DNA of 14,979 bases, from NCBI GenBank assembly GCA_002390025.1, contig DGRU01000166.1, positions 1 to 14,979 on the forward strand, in the 5' to 3' direction. Position numbers and translations under genes: made by a program. Origin of the DNA: Lachnospiraceae bacterium UBA4380 (GTDB taxonomy: Bacteria; Bacillota; Clostridia; Lachnospirales; Lachnospiraceae). This document shows, in pieces, positions 7,091 to 14,300 of this stretch (position 1 is its first letter; every line of letters begins with the position of its first letter). Below the pieces are notes generated by a model that was given only the letters and a program-made list of their open reading frames with translations, made no database searches and had not been told where the DNA came from.

Positions 7091-7990
7091 TTAATCATCA
7101 AGTTCGACATCCTTGTCCAGAATCTTTCCGGTTTCCGCATCGATCTCATACTCGTACTCATATCCGTCCGCATTGCGGAATTCCACTTCGTACTTTGCCG
7201 CGCCGTCGTCATAATCCATGCGGCATTTTTTCATCGTCACATCATTTTCAGACAGGCCCGCATCCTTGAGGGCGATTTCTTTGGCTTCTGTCTTTGAAAT
7301 CGCAGCGGTCTCTTCTCCGCCCTTATTCTCCGGGACAGTCTCGGGATGGAGCAGCCCCTGATACTCAAGGTCATCCTCTTTCTCCCACGGCTCCTGCTCA
7401 CGGAAAACGATCGTGCCGTCTGCCACGGCAATTTCGTACTCGAACTTTGTCCTGCCTTCCTGCAGGAACTCGACGACATAGACTTCCCGGCCGTTTTCAA
7501 AATCGGTCCCCTGCTTGTAAATGACGACATCGTCCTTATTCACGCCCGCGTCCCGGAAAGCAGCGGCCGCCGCTTCCTCCAGCGCTTTGGTCACTTGATC
7601 AGCGTCTGCCTTTTTGCCCGGAGTCAGGCCCTTATATTCAAGGTCATCATCGGCTTCCCAGTTTTCCTTGTCATTTTCCAGGACCGCGCCTGTATCCGCA
7701 GCAATTTCATATTCATATTTCATCTGCCCGGGAACAAGGAAATCAATCTCATAAATTTCCGCATTATCACTGTATCCCCAGATCTGTTTATAAACGGCTG
7801 CGTCGGTCTCCGCGACTTTTGCATCCTCAAGTGCAGTCTTCACTGCATCCTCCATGGCAACAGTCTGCTTTTGGTTGTCTGCTGCATTTGCAGAAGCGCC
7901 GCTGCTGTTTTCAGAAGCAAAAACGGCTGTTCCCGCGATAAGGGTAAACATCATTGTTCCAACAATTAATCCAGTCAGTCTTTTTCTCAT
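7091..7990 (-). CDS. Secreted protein with three PepSY domains
   Basis: 299 residues with a signal peptide (MRKR, hydrophobic 6-24, likely cut after AVFA at about 25). Three PepSY-type repeats follow, at about 42-105, 130-198 and 229-293. Each has an N-terminal helix with ALEDA, AAFRDAG or ALKDAG and ends in a paired strand such as YEIDF...YEYEIAADTG. PepSY domains occur in inhibitory propeptides and cell-envelope sensors; their role here is unknown. The first two repeats are each followed by the same linker pattern, WE-x-x-DDLEY-x-GL (111-121 and 202-212), which points to internal duplication. The mature protein is strongly acidic. The start is supported by AGGAGG 8 bases upstream. Upstream DNA carries a possible response-regulator site (8049-8086). 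Regulation by an envelope-stress two-component system is plausible but inferred. Confidence 0.85.
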   Translation of the reverse strand: MRKRLTGLIVGTMMFTLIAGTAVFASENSSGASANAADNQKQTVAMEDAVKTALEDAKVAETDAAVYKQIWGYSDNAEIYEIDFLVPGQMKYEYEIAADTGAVLENDKENWEADDDLEYKGLTPGKKADADQVTKALEEAAAAAFRDAGVNKDDVVIYKQGTDFENGREVYVVEFLQEGRTKFEYEIAVADGTIVFREQEPWEKEDDLEYQGLLHPETVPENKGGEETAAISKTEAKEIALKDAGLSENDVTMKKCRMDYDDGAAKYEVEFRNADGYEYEYEIDAETGKILDKDVELDD

Positions 7991-8048
7991 AAGGCATTCC
8001 TCCTTCTTTTTTTATTTGTTTTGATCATGTATGAAGAATACCAGAGAA

Positions 8049-8086
8049 AGATTAAGGAAATGTTAGAACACAAATAATCTTGTGTT
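8049..8086. promoter_or_regulatory. Candidate regulatory region of the PepSY gene
   Basis: Two elements lie side by side. The first, GATTAAG-GAAAT-GTTAG (8050-8066), contains two TTAAG/TTAG-type half sites about one helical turn apart, the usual arrangement for OmpR-family regulators. The second is a perfect inverted repeat, AACACAA (8067-8073) and TTGTGTT (8080-8086), with a 6-base spacer. It could be an operator or a weak hairpin after the NifU-like gene, whose stop is at 8101. I cannot place a convincing -10/-35 pair. Confidence 0.35.
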
Positions 8087-8100
8087 TGACACCGGATTTT

Positions 8101-8406
8101 TCAGAAACTGGGGTGGACTCGCAGCAGCGCCATTGTCTGCTCGAGCAGTTCAGGACTGATGCCGTTTGCCAAAACGGCCCGTTTTATGCCCGGCACATGC
8201 TCCACCAGTGCTCTGTTGATCAGTTCCTCAGTGGTCTGGTCGGCGGCGGCGCATCCCGCGCAGCGCCCCGTCAGGCGGAAGAACACGACACCGCCTTCCA
8301 CGCCCGCCACTGTCAGATTCCCGCTGTGTGAGGCGAGGTATGGACGCACATATTCGTCCAGGACAGCTTCCACTTCAGAAGCAATATTTCTTTCGTCAGC
8401 ACCCAT
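8101..8406 (-). CDS. NifU C-terminal-domain Fe-S cluster protein
   Basis: 101 residues, the size of a stand-alone NifU-C (Nfu-like) protein. Such proteins carry a labile 4Fe-4S cluster for transfer to target enzymes in the cytoplasm. The cluster-binding CxxC is visible as GRCAGC (Cys49, Cys52), after a GVEGGVVFFRLTG strand region that corresponds to the family's usual GG-x-V pattern. The ATG at 8406 is chosen because AAAGGAG lies 6 bases upstream and the conserved part begins within 10 residues. The frame stays open to 8508, but that extension translates the palindromic repeat and is rejected. It lies downstream of the DegV gene on the same strand, with repeat copy 3 between them. No isc or suf gene is nearby. 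Confidence 0.88.
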   Translation of the reverse strand: MGADERNIASEVEAVLDEYVRPYLASHSGNLTVAGVEGGVVFFRLTGRCAGCAAADQTTEELINRALVEHVPGIKRAVLANGISPELLEQTMALLRVHPSF

Positions 8407-8430
8407 AGTAAACTCCTTTATAAAACTATT

Positions 8431-8590
8431 TGGTGACAGCGGTGACAGGGGGGGTGACAGGGGGACGGTTCCTTTGACAACTTTTGACAACTTTTGACAA
8501 CTTGTCAAAAGTTGTCAAAGGAACCGTCCCCCTGTCACCCGTCAAAGGAACCGTCCCCCTGTCACCGCCCGCCCCTGTCGCCCCTGTCAC
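8431..8590. repeat. GGGGACGGTTC palindromic repeat, copy 3
   Basis: This is the largest copy. Perfect 38-base arms lie at 8453-8490 and 8502-8539 with an 11-base loop. The arms contain the core GGGGACGGTTC plus a stem extension of tandem CTTTTGACAA units (three in a row with the loop). The outer 26 bases of the right arm, 8514-8539, are repeated exactly at 8541-8566. Both flanks carry degenerate tandem GTGACAGGGG units. The last of these, at 8587-8590, overlaps the TGA stop codon of the DegV gene. The element fills the gap between DegV and the NifU-like gene. Confidence 0.92.
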
Positions 8591-9429
8591 TGTGCGATGA
8601 ACAGGACGCCGAGTGTTCCGGGGCCGCAGTGGGATGAAATGACGGCGCCTGCCGTCGTCTCCAGGATCTCGTCGAACCGGCCAAGGCTTTCCAGGTATTC
8701 TCTCACCGCATCGACAATCTTCCTGTCGCATCCGGAATGGGTGATAAAAACGCGGTCGCTGACCGCAGCCTTAAGATCTTCTTCCATATCCGTTACATAG
8801 TCCATGATGAATCTGGCACTTTTTCCGCGGTATTTTTTCTCGGGATACATAGCGCCGTCAACGACCGCAATGCGCGGATGAAGGCGAAGTGCCGAGCCAA
8901 GAAAAGCCGAAACGCCCGAGCATCGGCCTCCGCGGTGCAGATAGGTGAGGGTATCGACCACAAAGCTTGCTCTTACTTTTTTCCTGATCTTCCCGTTTTC
9001 TGCTGCGATTTCTGCTCCGGTCATTCCGCCGGCAGCCAGTTCAGCGGCCCGGATCACCTGCAGGCCGATTCCGGTGGAGAGATTTTCGGAATCAATGACA
9101 TATACCCGATCTGTCATTTCCAGGTCTTGAGCCGCCAGAACACAGTTGTTATAGCAGCTGGACATGGAAGATGAAATTGTAAAGATCACATATTCATCTG
9201 TGCCGTCCTTATCAAGATAGGATTCAAGATCTTCGATGCCGGGCGCAGAAGTCCTGGGTGTCTCATTGTGCTCATCAGACCATTTGTAGAGGTCGGAAGG
9301 CTGGATATCGACGCCGTCTTTATATTCTTTATCTCCAAGGTGGACGTAGAGCGGTATGATTCCGATGTCATATCTGCTGATCAGGGAAGGAGACAGATCA
9401 CAAGTGCTGTCTGCCAGGATTTTAACCAT
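8587..9429 (-). CDS. DegV family fatty-acid-binding protein
   Basis: 280 residues, the normal family length. DegV/FakB-type proteins bind a fatty acid between two domains; in Firmicutes some present it to the FakA kinase for phospholipid synthesis. Motifs in order: DSTCDLS (7-13), IIPLYVHLGDKEYKDG (24-39), TSAPG (60-64, usual form TSQPS), ISSSMSSCYNN (85-95), LHRGGRCSG (164-172) and HCGPGTLGV (267-275). The ATG at 9429 has AGGAG 6 bases upstream. No fakA/DAK-type gene lies in the window, so the partner kinase must be elsewhere. A promoter at 9536-9564 and a leader with a 20-bp-period direct repeat precede it. The stop codon coincides with the edge of repeat copy 3. The lipid bound and the pathway role are not visible from sequence. 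Confidence 0.93.
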   Translation of the reverse strand: MVKILADSTCDLSPSLISRYDIGIIPLYVHLGDKEYKDGVDIQPSDLYKWSDEHNETPRTSAPGIEDLESYLDKDGTDEYVIFTISSSMSSCYNNCVLAAQDLEMTDRVYVIDSENLSTGIGLQVIRAAELAAGGMTGAEIAAENGKIRKKVRASFVVDTLTYLHRGGRCSGVSAFLGSALRLHPRIAVVDGAMYPEKKYRGKSARFIMDYVTDMEEDLKAAVSDRVFITHSGCDRKIVDAVREYLESLGRFDEILETTAGAVISSHCGPGTLGVLFIAQ

Positions 9430-9445
9430 TTTTCTCTCCTTTTAT

Positions 9446-9481
9446 AAAGAATCGATGAGGCTGAAAAAGGATCGATGAGGC
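9446..9481. repeat. Direct repeat in the DegV leader
   Basis: AAAG(A/G)ATCGATGAGGC occurs at 9446-9461 and 9466-9481, one mismatch in 16 bases with a period of 20 bp. It lies between the predicted transcription start (about 9529) and the DegV ribosome binding site. A two-turn spacing is compatible with a protein binding the same face of the helix. A recent tandem duplication is the simpler reading. Confidence 0.6.
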
Positions 9482-9535
9482 CGGACCATGCTATGGACAA
9501 TATACAGCTGCGATTACTGCTTTGGCCTCCTATGA

Positions 9536-9564
9536 ATTATACAATCAAATGGGCCGCTGTACAA
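9536..9564 (-). promoter_or_regulatory. Probable promoter of the DegV gene
   Basis: On the minus strand, TTGTAC (9564-9559) is followed after exactly 17 bases by a perfect TATAAT (9541-9536). The predicted start is near 9529, giving a leader of about 100 bases. This lies in the 389-bp gap 9430-9818, where the only other features I see are the terminator at 9638-9680, the leader direct repeat and a short CGGGA/TCCCG hairpin (9791-9805). Confidence 0.55.
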
Positions 9565-9637
9565 ATACGACAGAGGAGAGCCGCTTTGATTTGCTTTGAT
9601 TTCATTTTCTGTTTTGCCTGAATATGTTTCCGACAGG

Positions 9638-9680
9638 GCAAAAAAAGTGCAGCCAGTTTACACTGACCGCACTTTTTTGC
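9638..9680. terminator. Strong, near-symmetric intrinsic terminator after the lactose operon
   Basis: The arms GTGC...GCAC (9647-9672), with inner CAGT/ACTG pairing and G-U pairs between, form an 11-base-pair RNA stem around a 4-base loop. The stem is flanked by seven A residues on one side and six T residues on the other, so it works on either strand. On the minus strand it lies about 140 bases beyond the symporter stop and just before the DegV promoter. Confidence 0.88.
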
Positions 9681-9818
9681 CGTGATATGCTCCTTAAGCT
9701 GCCGGGTCAAAATACCGCAGCATTGATATACATGAAACAGTTCCTCAGACATTCTGCTGCAGAAGACCAGTAATTTATATGAATCAGCACCGGGATATTT
9801 TCCCGATTGATAAACCGG

Positions 9819-11201
9819 TTAATGAGCCAGCTTGCTCCTCAGGTCTTCGTTGGCTTTCTCGACGTTGAGCCTGGTCAGGATCAGCGTGATCAGCAGGTTG
9901 AAGCACATGGGCATCCACAGATACATAATATGCAGCATGCTCATGGTGGATGCGGACTGGGTTGCAGCGCCGCCCACATAGCCGCTGAAGGCTAAGAGCC
10001 AGCCCGCCAGGGCGGTACCGATACCGCCGCCCAGCTTGGTGCCGAGGGATGTGCAGGAATACATGGTTCCGTCCACGCGCTTTCCGTGGGTCAGGTAGGT
10101 GTATTCCGAGCAGGTCGCGATCAGTGCGTTCATGTCGCCCTGCAGGGGGCTCATGCCCAGCGCCGCGACAGCGGTGCAGACCAGCATCAGCGGCACAGAG
10201 CCCATGTATCCGGCAATGACAACGCCCAGACGGCCCAGCGTGCCGATGATATAGCCTGTCAGGTTCAGCTTGTACATTCCGCCGAACTTCATGACCAGTG
10301 CCGGCGTGAACAAAAGACCGACGATCATGGGTATATTGATAAACCACGAGAATACGCCCAGCAGGTTGGCGTTTTTGAGGACATAGGTCATATAGTAAAT
10401 GCCCATGTTCAGGGTTGCGGAATAGATCTGCATCAGGATGTAGGAGGCACAGATCATCAGATAATACTTGTTGCGGATCAGGAGCTTGAAGGCATCCGCC
10501 AGGGAATACTTCTCTTCCTCTCCCTCGGCAAGCTTGACTTCCTCTCCCTCAGCCAGTTCTTCCGGCGAAAGTTCCCTGACAGACATGACGGACAGGGTGT
10601 TGGAGATCACGCCTACAATCGCATAGATGATCGCCACGATACGCCATGCAGCCGCGCCGCCTCCGAAATGGGCGACCAGGCCTACTGTAATGGTCTGGAT
10701 CAGCATGCTGGTGCCGAAGGCGAACATGAAGCGGATGGAGCCCATCTGTACACGCTCGTTGTTGTTTTTGGTGATCAGGGCGGTCAGGGCTGAATAGGCG
10801 ATGTTGTTGGCTGTATAAAAGCCCGCGTTCAGCAGCGTGTAGGCGATGAAAAACCATGCATACTGTGCTTTGGGACTCATATCAGCAGGAATGCAGAAGA
10901 TCGCCACCAGGCAGACCGCGCAGCCAAAATAGCCGTAGAGCATCCAGGGGCGCGCCTTGCCCATCTTTGTATTGGTCTTGTCGATCATGGATCCGAAGAA
11001 AATATCGCTGACGCCGTCAAAGAGCTTGGACACCGCGATCAGCGTGCCGACAATACCCGCGTTCATGCCCACGGTATCTGTCAGGAAGATCATGACAAAA
11101 GCAGACAGCAGCGCATACACCACATTGCCGGCGATGTCGCCTGATCCATAGCCGATCTTGTTGACCCATGTCAAATAGGTTTTTTCTTTGTGATCTTTCA
11201 T
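9819..11201 (-). CDS. GPH-family sugar:cation symporter (probable galactoside permease)
   Basis: 460 residues with about 12 hydrophobic membrane segments, of the glycoside-pentoside-hexuronide:cation symporter family (MFS_2). The diagnostic signature is present: KLFDGVSD (59-66), then DKTNTKMGKARPW (74-86). Its position directly after a beta-galactosidase suggests lactose or another beta-galactoside imported with a cation. Unlike streptococcal LacS it has no C-terminal EIIA regulatory domain. The central cytoplasmic loop is very acidic and contains a short duplication (LAEGEEVKLAEGEEEK). The ATG at 11201 is chosen, with GGGG 8 bases upstream; a TTG at 11222 would lie in front of that site and is unlikely. 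It is co-transcribed with the beta-galactosidase, separated by the 66-bp tandem repeat, and followed by a strong terminator. Substrate is inferred from context. Confidence 0.9.
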   Translation of the reverse strand: MKDHKEKTYLTWVNKIGYGSGDIAGNVVYALLSAFVMIFLTDTVGMNAGIVGTLIAVSKLFDGVSDIFFGSMIDKTNTKMGKARPWMLYGYFGCAVCLVAIFCIPADMSPKAQYAWFFIAYTLLNAGFYTANNIAYSALTALITKNNNERVQMGSIRFMFAFGTSMLIQTITVGLVAHFGGGAAAWRIVAIIYAIVGVISNTLSVMSVRELSPEELAEGEEVKLAEGEEEKYSLADAFKLLIRNKYYLMICASYILMQIYSATLNMGIYYMTYVLKNANLLGVFSWFINIPMIVGLLFTPALVMKFGGMYKLNLTGYIIGTLGRLGVVIAGYMGSVPLMLVCTAVAALGMSPLQGDMNALIATCSEYTYLTHGKRVDGTMYSCTSLGTKLGGGIGTALAGWLLAFSGYVGGAATQSASTMSMLHIMYLWMPMCFNLLITLILTRLNVEKANEDLRSKLAH

Positions 11202-11229
11202 TTCATTTTCCCCTTTATACAATCAAATC

Positions 11230-11361
11230 TCTATGATAAGCCGACATTTCAGGCAGCCCTGAGGGCCGGACACGTCTGTCCGTCACCGCGTCATTTCTAT
11301 GATAAACCGACATAACAGGCAGCCCTGAGGGCCGGGCACGTCTGTCCGTCACCGCGTCACA
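11230..11361. repeat. 66-bp tandem duplication between beta-galactosidase and symporter
   Basis: Two copies, 11230-11295 and 11296-11361, match at all but a few positions. Each contains a small hairpin (GGACA-CGTC-TGTCC in copy one; one base changed in copy two) and the palindrome GCCCTGAGGGC. The second copy overlaps the beta-galactosidase stop codon (11357-11359). The duplication occupies nearly the whole intercistronic gap, so the mRNA carries two hairpin sets between the cistrons. Confidence 0.92.
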
Positions 11362-14300
11362 TCTCCTCCGGCTTCAGTACAAAGGAGAAGCAGAATCTAT
11401 CGCCGGAGACTCTGTATTCGGGCAGAAGCTCGGGACCGCAGCTGTGTGATCCGATGCCTGCCATACGATGGTCGATGCACAGGACTGTGCTGCCGCAGGG
11501 CTCCAGCTCGTAATTGTGGCCCTTGGCTTCCAGTTCCTCCTGCGTGTAGACCGAGGCGTTGAAGGAGAAGGTGCTGTCGGGATCCGCATCCGCAGAAGCC
11601 ACTGTCAGGCGCAGGCCTTTTCCTTTTACCGTCACGAAGTCGCAGTCATAATGACTTCCGCTCTCCTGCGGCCGGATATAGTCCTCCTGCATGGATGCCG
11701 CAGTCCCCTTAAAGTATCCGTGGCGGCCGGCATGATGTTTGTCGATATAGGTCTCCATGGGACCCATGCCGAAATAGCGGACCTTCTTCATGCTGCCGCA
11801 CAGGAAAAGCCGCAGTCCGATCCTGGGCAGGTCCGGGTACTCCGGATCTTTGTCCGCCTGCACGTCCAGGAGGATCCTTCCGTCAGCGAAAACAGTGGCT
11901 TTGTTGTTCATCCGCAGGACAGGCTGGTTTGACATGGCTGCCACAGACTGGCGGATCGAGATTTCCACCGCTTCCGGCACGATTTCCACGTCTGCTTCCC
12001 TTTTCGCCGCCGAATCTGCCGGCTTCACAGTTTTCCAGGTCACCTCATAGGCCCTCGTCCCCGTGTGGTCCAGGCGCTCCAGCTTCCATAAATCCGCGCC
12101 GGGGGCATCGTTGTCGGTCGGCGCGCGCCAGACATTGAAATCGATCGGACGGTCAAGCAGCTCCCTGCCGTGAACCTTGAGGGAAGTAAACAGGCCGGAA
12201 AGGGTATCCAGCCGGTAAGTGAAGCCTTCTCCCTCAATGACCAGACAGCGCTCTGTTTCTGTCACCGTGAGGGCACCCGGGGCTGCCGGCCGGGAATCCG
12301 CAGCTGTCTGTGTGCCTGCTGCACCTGCCTGCTTTTCTGCGATCCCGGTCTGTACTGCAGCCGCTCCTGTCTGTGCGCCTGCCCGGCCTGCATTCATTCC
12401 GGCAGTATCCTGCCGGATTCTGTCCGTACCCGCCAGAAGCCCGGCTGCCTTCAGAGCCCTCGGCTCCGCAGTGGGGATTCGGATCTCGTCAAAGCCAAGT
12501 TCATGCCCGGCAGGGAGTCCGAAAGCTTCTTTTTTCAGAACATACGTGACTGTCAAAAAGCATCTGCCCTTGTCCGGTGCCGTAAAGGCCAGGGGAATCT
12601 CCGCGCAGGCATGAGGCGCGACGGAAGGGATCACCAGCGGTCCCTCCGCGATCTGCGATCCGTCCAGGGTCAGCGTCCAGGCTGCGCTGATCTTTTCGGC
12701 GGGATCTGTAAAGTCCATGTGGTTTTCCACGGTGAGGATCTGCCTTCCGGCGTCGTATGAGGCGCGCAGCGGCCTGTGAACATTCTTGTATTCCAGAAGA
12801 CCTGTGTGGGGCGTCCTGTCCGGATAGACCAGTCCGTCCAGGCAGAAATTCCCGTCGTGCTGCAGCTCGCCGTGGTCTCCGCCGTACCAGTATATGGCCT
12901 TGCCGTTTTCGGCCGTTCCCTTGTAGACCGCGTGGTCGCACCACTCCCAGACAAATCCGCCGCAGAGCGCCGGATATTTTTCCGTCAGATTCAGATACTC
13001 CTTGAAATCGCCGGGGCTGTTGCCCATGGAATGGCAGTATTCCACCAACAAAAGCGGTTTATCCGGCTCATTGTCCAGATAGTCCATCACCTCGTTGAAT
13101 CCGGGATACATGCGGCCGAAGAGATCGATATTGGAGACATCAAACTCCCGGACCGGACTGGCATAGAAAGCGCTCTCATAGGTCGTCAGCCTTGTCGGGT
13201 CGTTTTCTTTGGTCCAGCGCAGGGCTTGCTCAAAGGTGCGGCCGTAACCGCACTCGTTGCCCATGGACCAGACCAGAATGGAGGGGCGGTTGCGGTTGCG
13301 GCTGATCATGGACCTGATTCTGTCCAGTGTAGGCTCGACGAAATCCTGATTATCCGCAATACGGAAATGTGCCTTACGCATCCGCTCCGTGTAATCCTCC
13401 TCAGTGAATGTGAGAGGGCCTGTTCCATGGCTCTCATTGTCAGCTTCGTCGATGACATAGAGACCCAGTTCGTCACAGAGCTGATAAAACCAGGGTGAAT
13501 TGGGATAGTGACTTGCCCTGACCGCGTTGAAGTTGTTGGCCTTGATCATGTTCAGATCTTTCAGAGCCTGATCCAGACTGCAGACCGCGCCGGTCACCGG
13601 ATCCGACTCGTGGCGGTTGACGCCGCGGAAGGTGATGGGCAATCCGTTCAGGGTCAGGACAAGGTCTTTGACCTCGACTTTGCGGAAGCCCACTTTCTCG
13701 GTAATGACTTCCTTTTTGGTATCAATGACCAGGGTATAGAGATTCGGATCCTCCGCGTTCCAGAGGACCGGCCGGTCGACCGGGATGGTGACGCTTTCTG
13801 TGCGAAGTCCGGACACCTCGTCACGGTCTCCCTCCCTGCCCGGACGAAGCGTGTCCTGATACACTATTCCGGACCCGTCGGGACCGATCAGGGTCAGGCT
13901 GACCGGAAGAGGCTTTCTGTTGAAGAAAAAGCGGATCTTCAGATCGGCGCGCAGGAAATCGTCGGACAGATCTGTTTCTATGACATAGTCCTCGATCCTG
14001 TCCGCAGGCCTGTGCAGGAGATAGACGTCCCTGAAAATGCCTGAGAAGCGGAACTTGTCCTGATCTTCCAGGTAACTGCCGTCGCACCACTTCAGGACCA
14101 GGACCGCCAGCAGGTTGCCGCCCTCCTGAAGGAGTTCTGTCACATCGAACTCCGACGTGTGGTGGGAAATCTGGCTGTAGCCCACATAGGTCCCGTTCAG
14201 CCAGACATAGAAACACGAATCCACTCCCTCAAAGTTCAGGAATGTGCAGGGGGCTTTTGGATTTTTGTGCCATTCAAAATGGTGGAGGTAGGCCCCGCAC

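Noticed and set aside
8407..8508. N-terminal extension of the NifU-like frame
   Set aside because: It also translates the palindromic repeat; AAAGGAG before the ATG at 8406 fixes the start.
8453..8566. CRISPR array
   Set aside because: The units are adjacent or inverted with no regular spacers of 25-45 bases and no cas gene is present.
9537..9752. 71-residue minus-strand frame in the gap upstream of DegV
   Set aside because: It runs through the terminator hairpin, lacks a ribosome binding site and overlaps the DegV promoter.
10086..10793. 235-residue plus-strand frame
   Set aside because: Antisense shadow of the symporter; composition is not protein-like (His/Gln/Asp-rich).
11202..11222. 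TTG start of the symporter at 11222
   Set aside because: It lies upstream of the GGGG ribosome binding site that serves the ATG at 11201.
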